Made by a program: the position numbers and the translations under genes
NCBI RefSeq assembly: GCF_001679325.1
Contig: NZ_LZMX01000030.1
Reading direction: 5' to 3' (one strand)
Source of the DNA: Haemophilus_D parainfluenzae_AD
GTDB taxonomy: Bacteria; Pseudomonadota; Gammaproteobacteria; Enterobacterales; Pasteurellaceae
DNA: 64,000 bases
Notes under the pieces: model-generated
Databases searched by the model: none
Told to the model about the DNA's origin: nothing
The model's input: only the letters and a program-made list of their open reading frames with translations
Shown here: positions 7,280 to 15,801 of the stretch, one piece after another
Layout of the letters: each line of letters begins with the position of its first letter
Position numbering within the stretch: the stretch's first letter is position 1

Positions 7280-7284
7280 ATAAC

Positions 7285-7318
7285 AAAAGGCTAAATTTAT
7301 ATTTAGCCTTTTCTTTTT
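7285..7318 (+). terminator. Terminator of the ABC transporter gene
   Basis: Stem AAAAGGCTAAAT / ATTTAGCCTTTT with a TTAT loop and a T-rich tail. Confidence 0.85.
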
Positions 7319-7415
7319 ACTCAGTGTGATTCAAATGCAGAGAACTCTCTCAAGGCTTGCTACACATCCCAATCCCCCCTATAATTCCTCCAATTTTTCT
7401 AATTTCATTCTCACA

Positions 7416-8939
7416 ATGTCAAATAAAACCATTGCTAAAAATACGCTATTTCTTTATATCCGAATGCTTTTCAACATGGGGGCCATGCTGTATATCTCTC
7501 GTGTGGTATTACAGGTATTGGGTGTAGAAGATTTTGGTATCTACAACATTGTGATGGGGGTGGTAGTCCTATTTTCTTTTTTTAATGGCACAATGACCGC
7601 CACCACACAGCGTTTTATTAACGTAGAAAAAGCCTCGAATGACATCCAACGAGTCAATAAAGTCTTTAATATTAGTATCTTAAATCATCTACTCATTATT
7701 TTTATCGTATTCCTGTTAGCCGAAACTGTCGGTTTATGGTTTTTAAATCACAAATTGGTGATCCCCACTGAACGCTTGCAAGCCGCGAATATCGTTTACC
7801 AATTAGCATTAATTATTGCTCTCGTTGAAATTATCAAAGTGCCATTCAATGCCATGATTGTTGCACACGAGAAAATGGGATTCTATGCTTGGTTGGGATT
7901 AGGTGAAACCATTTTAAAACTGACTTCTGTCTTTATCTTAAGTCATATCACGCATTACGATAAGTTGATTACTTATGGCTGCTTATTGCTTTCAGTCAGT
8001 TTAATCGTGCTCTCTCTTTATGTGTTATTCACTAAGTATTATTTCAAAGAAGCCGCACGTTTCCGTTTATATAAAGATTTAAGCAAAACCAAAGAATTGG
8101 TGAGTTTTTCCGGTTGGATGCTCATGGGACAAGTTGCCTATGTAGGTTCAACACAAGGCTTGAATATGGTATCTAACTTATTCTTTGGTGTGGCAGTCAA
8201 TGCAGCTGTCGCCATTGCGACCCAGGTAGAAGGTGCGGTTTATAGCTTTGTGAATAATTTCCAAATGGCGGCTAATCCTCAGTTAGTTCAGTCTTATGCG
8301 GCAAAAGATTACGATCGCAATCGCCAATTAATTCTTGGAATTTCAAAATATTCACTTTATTTAATGGCGATTCTCTCTGCGCCTGTATTATATTTTACCC
8401 ATACCTTACTGACATTTTGGTTAGGTGATCATCTTCCGCAATATACTGAACAACTTGTTCAAGCTATTATTGCTTGCTTATTGATCAGTGCAATGGCTGG
8501 CGCATTTTGGATGAGTGCATTAGCGATTGGCACATCTACCGTAAAACAATACAATATCATCGTCGCGTTAATCGATCTTTGCACGGTGCCACTGGCTTAT
8601 TATTTGTTCACACTAGGTTATAATCCAGTATTTGCCTTTGTGGGTAAATTTAGTACGATGGTCATCTCACAAATCTATCGATTATATTTTATTAATAAAA
8701 AAATTAAATTTAACCACAAAGAATTTGTCTCATATTTAATGAATGTCGGCGTGGTGTTTGGCCTACTATTAGGTATCATCTATATATCCGATACTACCCG
8801 CAGCTATTCTTTATTGGAATTTATTGGACAATCCATCATTTTAGAAATGGTATTAATCTGTGTCATTTTAATCTTCGGATTAAACACAGCAGAAAAAAAT
8901 TTCTTGTTTAGCTATTTAAAGAAAAGAGTAAAAAAATGA
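7416..8939 (+). CDS. Polysaccharide flippase (Wzx/MATE-like, oligosaccharide exporter family)
   Basis: 507 residues from ATG at 7416 (MSNKTIAKNT). The frame is open another 30 codons upstream, but that part is polar and proline-rich, unlike the family. The N-terminus (LYIRMLFNMGAMLYISRVVLQVLGVEDFGIYN) and about twelve hydrophobic helices with few charges are typical of flippases that move lipid-linked glycans across the inner membrane. Its stop codon overlaps the start of a pyruvyl-transferase gene (ATGA), so the two are co-translated. No glycosyltransferase is next to it, so the glycan is unknown. No exact uptake core lies in this gene or the next. Confidence 0.82.
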   Translation: MSNKTIAKNTLFLYIRMLFNMGAMLYISRVVLQVLGVEDFGIYNIVMGVVVLFSFFNGTMTATTQRFINVEKASNDIQRVNKVFNISILNHLLIIFIVFLLAETVGLWFLNHKLVIPTERLQAANIVYQLALIIALVEIIKVPFNAMIVAHEKMGFYAWLGLGETILKLTSVFILSHITHYDKLITYGCLLLSVSLIVLSLYVLFTKYYFKEAARFRLYKDLSKTKELVSFSGWMLMGQVAYVGSTQGLNMVSNLFFGVAVNAAVAIATQVEGAVYSFVNNFQMAANPQLVQSYAAKDYDRNRQLILGISKYSLYLMAILSAPVLYFTHTLLTFWLGDHLPQYTEQLVQAIIACLLISAMAGAFWMSALAIGTSTVKQYNIIVALIDLCTVPLAYYLFTLGYNPVFAFVGKFSTMVISQIYRLYFINKKIKFNHKEFVSYLMNVGVVFGLLLGIIYISDTTRSYSLLEFIGQSIILEMVLICVILIFGLNTAEKNFLFSYLKKRVKK

Positions 8940-9892
8940 ATCAACTCCTTATTGATTTAAAAAACAAACTGAATCCTATTGTCGAACTGATCAAAGATAA
9001 AAACGACGTATTTTATTTCGACTACCCGCTTCATTTGAACGTGGGCGATTTGCTGATTTATCACGGAACCGAGCAATTTTTTAAAGATCACCATATTAAT
9101 GTGACCTTAAAACGTTGCGAATATGATTTAGATCTTGCAGAAGTCAAAGCAAAAATTACACCGAACACCACTATCCTTTTACATGGTGGAGGTAATTTTG
9201 GCGATCTTTATCCGCAGCATCAAAAAATCCGCGAAGAAATGGTGACGAATTTCCCGAATAATCGCATTATTGTATTGCCACAAACTGCTTATTTTAAACA
9301 CGAAGAAAATCTGCAAAAATCAGCCGCACTTTTCCGTAGCCACAGTGATTGCCATCTATTGGCGCGTGACGAAAGAACAGAGAACCTATTTACACAATTT
9401 TCAAATCATGTTTATTTGTCACCGGACATGGCGCATCAGCTTTATGGCACGATGGAAACCAAACAAGGCACAACGGGTGAACAACTTTATTTCTTGCGTA
9501 AAGACATTGAAGCAAGTGATGTAGAGAAAAATATCCTAGCGAAACTGCCTGCTAACAGCAATGTAAAAGACTGGGAAGATATTCTTTCAACAGAAGATGA
9601 TGTAGTTTTAGCATTAAGCTGGCGAATGAGTAAAATGGCCAATAAATTTGGTCTGGGTTGGCTGAAAGATCTTTGCCATCAATTCTGGTATGCCTATACT
9701 CAACGTATTGTAAAACGTGTTGCACAAGTATTCTTAGCGAATGATAAAGTCACCACAACTCGCTTACATGGTCATATTTTCTCTTGCTTGTTAGAAATTC
9801 CAAATCGTGTTTGTGATAACTCTTATGGTAAAAATAGTAGCTATGCCAAATTATGGACCAAAGAGCTAGATTTCGTTGAATTGGATAAATAA
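8936..9892 (+). CDS. Polysaccharide pyruvyl transferase family protein
   Basis: 318 residues. Family motifs are NVGDLLIYHGTEQFF (about 33-47), LLHGGGNFGDLYP (about 81-93), RIIVLPQTAYF and, near the C-terminus, TTRLHGHIFSCLLEIPN. The latter resembles the sugar-nucleotide-binding HGH region. Members add pyruvate ketals from phosphoenolpyruvate to sugars of surface glycans, or act as related glycosyl-type transferases. It overlaps the flippase by 4 bp upstream, and the following membrane gene begins on its last base. The set therefore reads as one surface-glycan operon. The exact acceptor is unknown. Confidence 0.8.
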   Translation: MNQLLIDLKNKLNPIVELIKDKNDVFYFDYPLHLNVGDLLIYHGTEQFFKDHHINVTLKRCEYDLDLAEVKAKITPNTTILLHGGGNFGDLYPQHQKIREEMVTNFPNNRIIVLPQTAYFKHEENLQKSAALFRSHSDCHLLARDERTENLFTQFSNHVYLSPDMAHQLYGTMETKQGTTGEQLYFLRKDIEASDVEKNILAKLPANSNVKDWEDILSTEDDVVLALSWRMSKMANKFGLGWLKDLCHQFWYAYTQRIVKRVAQVFLANDKVTTTRLHGHIFSCLLEIPNRVCDNSYGKNSSYAKLWTKELDFVELDK

Positions 9893-10635
9893 TGTTTGAA
9901 TTAAAAAAACTGATTACAGCCATGATTCTTCCCCCATTTAATATTTTAATTTTATGGGGGCTTTCACTTATTCTAGCTAAATTCAATTTCAAAAAATTAA
10001 GCCGAATTTCGACCGCACTTGGTTTCTCTCTACTCTATCTTTTAAGCATTCCTTACACTGCACAAGTACTTAAAGATAGTCTCATTACTGAAGATCATTT
10101 AACACTGCAAGATTATCAACAAGCTCAAGCGATCGTTTTGCTGGGTGGTGGCTTGCGTGATAGCAAAGAGCTTTATGCACCATTAGCTTCAACAGGTATT
10201 CAACTTGAACGCTTACGCTATGCCGCATTCTTACAAAAAGAAACGCACTTGCCATTATTAATTACAGGGGCGAGTCCAACTGGCGCCATTGAAGCAAAAA
10301 TCGCTGCGGAAGAACTCCAAAACTTCTTTAATGTGCCAACTAAATGGATTGAACCTAAAGCACTTACTACCAAAGAAAATGCACTTTTCACCAAACAAAT
10401 GTTGGAAAAAGAAGGTATTCACAAAATTATTTTAGTCACCAATGAATGGCATATGCAGCGTGCAAAATTATTATTCCAACAACAAGGTTTTGATGTGTTA
10501 CCTGCAAGTGTAGGTGAAGGCATTACGCCTGACAGTTATGGACTCAATATGATGCATTTTATTCCACAAGGTGGCGCGATTACGAAAAATATGCAATTAC
10601 TCAAAGAGTGGATTGGATATTGGAAAGAGCGCTAA
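9892..10635 (+). CDS. DUF218 (ElyC/YdcF-like) inner-membrane protein
   Basis: 247 residues. Two N-terminal membrane helices (PPFNILILWGLSLILA; STALGFSLLYLLSIPY) precede a periplasmic DUF218 domain. That domain carries AIVLLGGGLRD, LERLRYAAFLQ, LPLLITGASPTG, KENALFTKQML and IILVTNEWHMQRAKLLF. This is the ElyC layout. ElyC in E. coli affects peptidoglycan assembly and use of the undecaprenyl carrier lipid. The start codon overlaps the stop of the pyruvyl-transferase gene, so a link to lipid-carrier glycan traffic is plausible. An uptake core lies within the second helix. Confidence 0.75.
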   Translation: MFELKKLITAMILPPFNILILWGLSLILAKFNFKKLSRISTALGFSLLYLLSIPYTAQVLKDSLITEDHLTLQDYQQAQAIVLLGGGLRDSKELYAPLASTGIQLERLRYAAFLQKETHLPLLITGASPTGAIEAKIAAEELQNFFNVPTKWIEPKALTTKENALFTKQMLEKEGIHKIILVTNEWHMQRAKLLFQQQGFDVLPASVGEGITPDSYGLNMMHFIPQGGAITKNMQLLKEWIGYWKER

Positions 10636-10683
10636 AGTGCGGTCAAAAGATCTCAAATTAGATAATGTTAAGAGGAAGAAAAC

Positions 10684-11346
10684 ATGAGTCAAATTACACG
10701 CGAACAAATGCTTCAGGTATTCGAAAATCGCTGCTCCACACGTTATTACGATCCGAATAAAAAAATTAGCCAAGAAGATTTCGCGGCAATTTTAGAGTTT
10801 GCTCGTTTATCACCAAGCTCTGTCGGCTCTGAGCCATGGAAGTTCTTAGTGATTCAAAATAAAGCATTACGCGATAAACTCAAACCTTTTAGCTGGGGAA
10901 TGCAATATCAATTAGATGATTGTAGCCATTTAGTGATCATTCTTGCGAAGAAAAATGCACGATATGATACACCTTTCTTCCGTGATGTAGCGGTGCGTAG
11001 AGGTTTACAAGGTGAGCAGTTAGAAAAAGCCTTGGCAAAATATAAAGGCTTACAAGAAGTTGAAATGAAAACCGCAGAAAGCGAGCGTGCATTATTTGAC
11101 TGGACAAGCAAACAAACCTACATTGCATTAGCCAATATGCTAACTGGTGCTGCCGCTATTGGTGTAGATTCTTGCCCGATTGAAGGCTTTAACTACGATA
11201 AAATGAATGAAGTTTTAGCCGCTGAAGGGCTCTTTGATCCAAATGAATGGGGCGTATCTGTGGCAGCAACATTTGGTTATCGTGCGAGAGACATTACCAA
11301 AAAATCTCGTAGACCAATTGAAGAAATCGTTACTTGGGTTGAATAA
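10684..11346 (+). CDS. NfsB-like oxygen-insensitive NAD(P)H nitroreductase
   Basis: 220 residues, the usual family length. N-terminal RCSTRYYDPNKKI and ARLSPSSVGSEPWKFLVI form the FMN-phosphate and ring-binding region. KQTYIALANMLTGAAAIGVDSCPIEGF and VAATFGYRA complete the nitroreductase fold. The enzyme reduces nitroaromatics or quinones with FMN in the cytoplasm. AAGAGGAAG gives a good ribosome site before the ATG. A hairpin terminator follows. Confidence 0.85.
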   Translation: MSQITREQMLQVFENRCSTRYYDPNKKISQEDFAAILEFARLSPSSVGSEPWKFLVIQNKALRDKLKPFSWGMQYQLDDCSHLVIILAKKNARYDTPFFRDVAVRRGLQGEQLEKALAKYKGLQEVEMKTAESERALFDWTSKQTYIALANMLTGAAAIGVDSCPIEGFNYDKMNEVLAAEGLFDPNEWGVSVAATFGYRARDITKKSRRPIEEIVTWVE

Positions 11347-11363
11347 TCTATTTTCAAATAAAT

Positions 11364-11388
11364 GGGCAGCAAACGCTGCCCTTTTCTT
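11364..11388 (+). terminator. Terminator of the nitroreductase gene
   Basis: Stem GGGCAGC / GCTGCCC with an AAAC loop, then TTTTCTTT, between two converging genes. Confidence 0.8.
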
Positions 11389-12365
11389 TACCCACCAAAC
11401 AAGGCTGCGCCACCTGTTACAGCCTCCATCGTGCCATATAACAAGCTTAGTGCAAAAAAGATCATAATTGCGCCCGCAATACATTTGATCATGGCCTCAC
11501 CTTTTTGATTAGACCCCGCTAAACCATACCAATGGCCTAATCGAATCGCAACATTTCTCGCATAGCGTACTAACGCTGCAAAAAGCGAAAGCATTAATCC
11601 CGTACCCAAAGACATGGCAAACGTAGCTAAAATTCCCCACCAATACAGATCTAGCATATAGGCAAGAAAGAGCACGAAAATAGCCCCACTGCATGGTCGC
11701 ATGCCAATAGTCAAAATCACTAATAACTGAGATTTTAAATCTCCCGACTGCTTAAGCTGTTGATGATTGGGCAAATGTTGATGCCCACAACTACACTGTG
11801 TCTGACTTACTTTTCCTTGCTCATATCGAAAAGGCGAAGCTGTTCCAATCTGTTTTGGTAATGATTGGATCGATGTAATACGAAAAGATTGTTTTTTCTT
11901 TAAACCTTTCAAGCCTTGAGCAATCCAATAAATCCCTAACAACACTAATAAAATTAGCGCGCTACGTTCCAGCCATAACTGGCTAAGTTTAAAATATTTA
12001 GAGGAAAGATTAAGTATCACCACCACAATGGAGGTTGCAGCAACTGCGACAAAACCTTGCATGAGAGAGGAAAGCAAGCTTAAGCGTATGCTGGTCTTAA
12101 GTTGACTTTCGTGCGTAGAAAGATAACTAGCGATAATAAATTTGCCATGCCCAGGCCCTAATGCATGTAATACACCATAAGAAAAGGCGGCAAAAATCAA
12201 CCACAATCCTGCCGTTGATGAATGTGCTTGAATCTGATGGAGATTTTCAGAAATCAACTGATTAAAGGCTTTTTGCCAATCAGCAACTTGCACAAACAAC
12301 CAAGGTAATAATGCGAAGATAATCGCTAATAAACCAATAAAAAGTGCGGTCAGTTTTAACTTCAT
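11388..12365 (-). CDS. zevB: ZevB-like inner-membrane metal transporter (NicO/RcnA superfamily)
   Basis: 325 residues. The family motif ALGPGHGKFIIASYL (about 68-82) sits in an early helix. A His/Cys-rich cytoplasmic loop (QCSCGHQHLPNHQQ) lies mid-protein, and GMRPCSGAIFVLFLAYM is the second conserved motif. About seven hydrophobic segments are visible. In H. influenzae the homologous pair zevAB contributes to zinc use. Related proteins carry nickel or cobalt, so the metal is not fixed by sequence alone. It follows zevA by 2 bp, so the two are one operon. An uptake core encodes LTAL in the first helix. Confidence 0.8.
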   Translation of the reverse strand: MKLKLTALFIGLLAIIFALLPWLFVQVADWQKAFNQLISENLHQIQAHSSTAGLWLIFAAFSYGVLHALGPGHGKFIIASYLSTHESQLKTSIRLSLLSSLMQGFVAVAATSIVVVILNLSSKYFKLSQLWLERSALILLVLLGIYWIAQGLKGLKKKQSFRITSIQSLPKQIGTASPFRYEQGKVSQTQCSCGHQHLPNHQQLKQSGDLKSQLLVILTIGMRPCSGAIFVLFLAYMLDLYWWGILATFAMSLGTGLMLSLFAALVRYARNVAIRLGHWYGLAGSNQKGEAMIKCIAGAIMIFFALSLLYGTMEAVTGGAALFGG

Positions 12366-12367
12366 TT

Positions 12368-13000
12368 TTATTCACACTTAATTTTTACTTTCTGCGCAAA
12401 CAATACACCAAGAGAATCATCTTCATTTTTTTGCGATTTATCCAATGATGATGCGTAAGATTGAATTTTTTCATCGACATTAGGTTCCAGCATCTCTCCT
12501 TTGCAGTTTGCAGGAAGTGATGAAAAATCAACCGCTCTTTTGCCAGTTTCTGCATACCGCATTGCCACATAATAAGTGCGGTCATAAGTCATCAGCGTAA
12601 ATTCATTATTTTGCAAGGCCTGTGGCTGAGCTAAAAGAAAATCAAAATAATATTCCACCTCATTCCCTTTCACACGCATACCGTAATTTTCAGGGTGTTT
12701 TGTGTATTTAATTTTATGATTTTCTTTGTCAAAGACATAACTAAAGTAATGTTCATTCACAACGTTCGCCATGACTTCATCAACTAATTTCTGTTGGGCA
12801 GCCTTATCCCCTTTTGCCTGCTTCACATCATACAGGACAGCTGAAGAACTGGCTTCATCCAGTAACCACTGCGTTGAGAAACCAATTAATTGATTATCTT
12901 TCACTAAGGGTTTCGTTTGCATATCAATGAATGCGTGGGGATGCGCTAGCGCTGAAAAAGGCGAAATCAGCAATAATCCAAGAGGTAATTTTTTAAACAT
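12368..13000 (-). CDS. zevA: ZevA-like periplasmic metal-binding protein (DUF1007)
   Basis: 210 residues with a short signal peptide (MFKKLPLGLLLISPFSALA). The mature part opens HPHAFIDMQTKP, the conserved start of DUF1007 proteins, whose His pair is a likely metal site. VEYYFDFLLAQP and LMTYDRTYYVAMRYA follow. It pairs with the membrane transporter directly downstream. No strong ribosome site is visible before the ATG, and the frame gives no better start. No clear zinc-repressor box is seen upstream. Confidence 0.8.
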   Translation of the reverse strand: MFKKLPLGLLLISPFSALAHPHAFIDMQTKPLVKDNQLIGFSTQWLLDEASSSAVLYDVKQAKGDKAAQQKLVDEVMANVVNEHYFSYVFDKENHKIKYTKHPENYGMRVKGNEVEYYFDFLLAQPQALQNNEFTLMTYDRTYYVAMRYAETGKRAVDFSSLPANCKGEMLEPNVDEKIQSYASSLDKSQKNEDDSLGVLFAQKVKIKCE

Positions 13001-13249
13001 AAATAAGAAAAAAGAGTGGCTAAATGATTGAATAGACAGATTTTATCACAAGCAGTTCCCAATCAAAATCGAATAAAAATCAGTCTAAAAGTAAAAAATC
13101 CTATGATTTTATTGATTTTTATCAAAAAATGATTCATTCGCATTTCCCTTATAACTGAAATTTATGTACTATCTGTTTCGTCAAGTGATTGCTTGATATT
13201 CATAAAGTTCCTAAATAAAATAATCATAAATATAGCTAAACTACTTTCC
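13001..13249. other. Intergenic stretch between zevA and ettA, possible small RNA
   Basis: No protein gene is supported. It carries TCAAGTGATTGCTTGA (about 13182-13197), which can form a 5-bp hairpin, and ends at a strong terminator with no annotated gene feeding it. TATAAC near 13151 could be a -10 box, but no matching -35 is convincing. Confidence 0.3.
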
Positions 13250-13278
13250 TACCACCCTGTATGGGTGGTTTTTTTTTG
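13250..13278 (+). terminator. Orphan rho-independent terminator upstream of ettA
   Basis: Stem ACCACCC / GGGTGGT with a TGTAT loop and nine T. It lies about 75 bp before the ettA start and points towards it, so it must end a transcript that begins inside the zevA-ettA intergenic region. Confidence 0.8.
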
Positions 13279-13349
13279 CCTTTCAAATAGCTTATTCCCT
13301 AAACATCAAGTAAAATAACCGCACTTTTATTCATAACATCGAGAGAATT

Positions 13350-15020
13350 ATGTCAACGCAATTTGTATATACGATGCACCGTGTCGGCAAAGTGGTGCCA
13401 CCGAAGCGCCATATTTTGAAAGATATTTCTTTAAGTTTCTTCCCCGGTGCCAAAATCGGGGTGCTCGGCTTAAATGGTGCAGGTAAATCAACCCTTTTAC
13501 GCATTATGGCGGGCGTGGATAAAGAGTTCGAAGGTGAAGCGCGTCCACAACCGGGTATTAAGATCGGTTATCTTCCACAGGAACCAAAACTTGATCCTCA
13601 ACAAACTGTGCGTGAAGAGGTAGAAGAAGCGGTTTCTGAAGTAAAAAATGCACTGACTCGTTTAGATGAAGTCTATGCGCTTTATGCCGATCCCGATGCG
13701 GATTTCGATAAACTCGCGGCGGAGCAAGCGAATCTTGAAGCGATTATTCAAGCACACGATGGCCATAATTTAGATAACCAATTAGAACGTGCGGCAGATG
13801 CATTACGTTTACCGGATTGGGATGCCAAAATCGAACATTTATCTGGTGGTGAGCGTCGTCGTGTAGCGCTTTGTCGCTTATTACTCGAAAAACCAGACAT
13901 GCTCTTATTAGACGAACCAACCAACCACTTAGATGCAGAATCTGTGGCATGGTTAGAGCGCTTCTTACATGACTATGAAGGTACTGTTGTGGCGATTACC
14001 CACGACCGTTACTTCTTAGATAACGTAGCAGGTTGGATCTTAGAGCTCGACCGTGGTGAAGGTATTCCTTGGGAAGGTAACTACTCTTCTTGGTTAGAGC
14101 AAAAAGAGAAACGCTTAGAGCAAGAACAAGCCGCTGAAAATGCGCGCCAAAAATCCATTGCGAAAGAGTTAGAATGGGTACGCCAAAACCCTAAAGGTCG
14201 TCAAGCGAAAAGCAAAGCTCGTATGGCACGCTTCGATGAGTTGAACTCTGGCGAATACCAAAAACGCAACGAGACCAATGAACTCTTTATTCCACCTGGT
14301 CCACGTTTAGGTGATAAAGTGATTGAAGTGCAGAACTTAACCAAATCTTATGGCGACCGCACTTTAATTGATAATTTATCATTTAGCATTCCAAAAGGGG
14401 CTATCGTGGGTATTATTGGGCCAAATGGTGCGGGTAAATCGACCCTATTCCGTATGCTTTCAGGCCAAGAACAACCCGATAGCGGCTCAATTACGATGGG
14501 TGAAACCGTTGTGCTTGCTTCTGTGGATCAATTCCGTGATTCAATGGATGACAAGAAAACCGTTTGGGAAGAAGTGTCTAACGGACAAGATGTTCTGACC
14601 ATTGGTAACTTTGAAATTCCAAGCCGTGCCTATGTTGGCCGATTTAACTTCAAAGGCGTAGATCAACAAAAACGCGTTGGCGAATTATCAGGTGGTGAAC
14701 GTGGTCGTTTACACTTAGCGAAACTTCTACAACGTGGTGGTAACGTACTGTTATTGGACGAACCTACCAATGACTTAGACGTTGAAACCTTACGTGCATT
14801 AGAAAATGCGATCTTAGAATTCCCGGGTTGTGCAATGGTGATTTCCCATGACCGTTGGTTCTTAGATCGTATTGCGACTCATATTTTAGATTACGGTGAT
14901 GAAGGTAAAGTGACGTTCTACGAAGGTAACTTCTCAGACTACGAAGAGTGGAAAAAGAAAACCTTAGGTGAATCCGCAACACAACCACATCGTATTAAAT
15001 ATAAGCGTATTGCAAAATAA
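13350..15020 (+). CDS. ettA: Energy-dependent translational throttle protein EttA (ABC-F ATPase)
   Basis: 556 residues with two ABC domains and no membrane part. Domain 1 has Walker A GLNGAGKST (about 39-47), signature LSGGERRRVAL and Walker B LLLDEPTNHLDAE. The basic linker arm (about 245-310, KELEWVRQNPKGRQAKSKA) is the part that reaches the tRNA in the ribosomal E site. Domain 2 has GPNGAGKST, LSGGERGRLHLAK and LLLDEPTNDLD. The short C-terminus RIKYKRIAK matches EttA. The protein gates the first peptide bonds according to ADP/ATP ratio. Confidence 0.93.
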   Translation: MSTQFVYTMHRVGKVVPPKRHILKDISLSFFPGAKIGVLGLNGAGKSTLLRIMAGVDKEFEGEARPQPGIKIGYLPQEPKLDPQQTVREEVEEAVSEVKNALTRLDEVYALYADPDADFDKLAAEQANLEAIIQAHDGHNLDNQLERAADALRLPDWDAKIEHLSGGERRRVALCRLLLEKPDMLLLDEPTNHLDAESVAWLERFLHDYEGTVVAITHDRYFLDNVAGWILELDRGEGIPWEGNYSSWLEQKEKRLEQEQAAENARQKSIAKELEWVRQNPKGRQAKSKARMARFDELNSGEYQKRNETNELFIPPGPRLGDKVIEVQNLTKSYGDRTLIDNLSFSIPKGAIVGIIGPNGAGKSTLFRMLSGQEQPDSGSITMGETVVLASVDQFRDSMDDKKTVWEEVSNGQDVLTIGNFEIPSRAYVGRFNFKGVDQQKRVGELSGGERGRLHLAKLLQRGGNVLLLDEPTNDLDVETLRALENAILEFPGCAMVISHDRWFLDRIATHILDYGDEGKVTFYEGNFSDYEEWKKKTLGESATQPHRIKYKRIAK

Positions 15021-15026
15021 GAAATT

Positions 15027-15058
15027 AAAGTGCGGTCGCTTTTGACCGCACTTTCCTT
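15027..15058 (+). terminator. ettA terminator built from two inverted uptake sequences
   Basis: AAAGTGCGGTC and GACCGCACTTT form the stem, with T-rich sequence after. Paired uptake cores as terminators are a known Haemophilus feature. Confidence 0.8.
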
Positions 15059-15074
15059 TTACATCTGGAGTGAT

Positions 15075-15432
15075 TATGTTAATTTATTTGCACATTGTTT
15101 GTGCATTTTTAAGTTTAGGATTATTAATTATCCGTGGGGGAATGCAATTAAGTGGGAAAAATTGGCGCGCGATTAAACTGCTAAAAATTTTACCGCACTT
15201 AGTGGATACACTTTTAATTGCAAGCGGCTTAACGATTTTCTTCTTGGTCGGTTATCAGCTACAAAGCTGGTTGGTCATGAAAATCATCATGCTTGTGCTT
15301 TATATCTTCTTCGCGGCTAAATATTTTAGTCGTAAAGCAGTCAATCCAAACAGTGCATTTCTGGCATTTGCCTTGTTAAGTTTCTTAGGTGCAATGTTCT
15401 TTGCTTACCAACCAAACTTTATGGAAGGCTAA
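15075..15432 (+). CDS. SirB-family membrane protein
   Basis: About 118-120 residues, almost all in four hydrophobic helices (HIVCAFLSLGLLIIRGGMQL, LVDTLLIASGLTIFFLVGY, KIIMLVLYIFFAAKYF, FLAFALLSFLGAMFFAYQ). RGGMQL and the KY-F-R-K stretch fit the SirB2 family, whose biochemical role is unclear. ATG at 15076 (MLIYLHI) follows CTGGAGTGATT and is the better start; an ATG lies two codons upstream at 15070. An uptake core lies in the coding sequence. Confidence 0.65.
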
Positions 15433-15437
15433 TTATG

Positions 15438-15474
15438 AAAAAATCCATCTTCAATTGAAGAGGGATTTTTTGTC
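15438..15474 (+). terminator. Terminator of the SirB-family gene
   Basis: A long hairpin built on ATCC...GGAT with the inner palindrome TTCAATTGAA, flanked by A and T runs. It may act in both directions for the converging genes. Confidence 0.6.
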
Positions 15475-15479
15475 TTATC

Positions 15480-15800
15480 TTAACCACCGGCTAATTTTAC
15501 TTTAAACCCTTTTTGTTCTAAAAGTTGTTTAATTAAATCGCGTTTTTCACCTTGAATCTCAATGTTGCCGTCTTTAACCGAACCACCGCAACCACAACGT
15601 TTTTTAAGTTCAGCGGCTAACTTTTTCAATTCATCATCAGCTAAATCTAGCCCAGTAATCACTGAAACGCCTGCGCCTTTTCGACCACTGGTTTGTTTTT
15701 GGATGCGAACCACACCATCACCTTTAGGGCGTTGTACCGGCTCTTTTTGCACTTTAATTCGACCGACTTCGGTAGAATAAACTAATGTACTCTCAGCCAT
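15480..15800 (-). CDS. YciH/SUI1-family translation factor-like protein
   Basis: 106 residues from ATG at 15800 (MAESTLVYSTEVGRI). The SUI1/eIF1 core is clear: GVSVITGLDLADDELKKLA, then KKRCGCGGSVKDGNIEIQG, then LIKQLLEQKGFKVKLAGG. Bacterial members resemble eIF1 and may influence initiation fidelity, but their role is poorly defined. The start falls just after the pyrF stop. The longer reading that begins inside pyrF would add six residues without a ribosome site. Confidence 0.85.
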   Translation of the reverse strand: MAESTLVYSTEVGRIKVQKEPVQRPKGDGVVRIQKQTSGRKGAGVSVITGLDLADDELKKLAAELKKRCGCGGSVKDGNIEIQGEKRDLIKQLLEQKGFKVKLAGG

Positions 15801-15801
15801 A

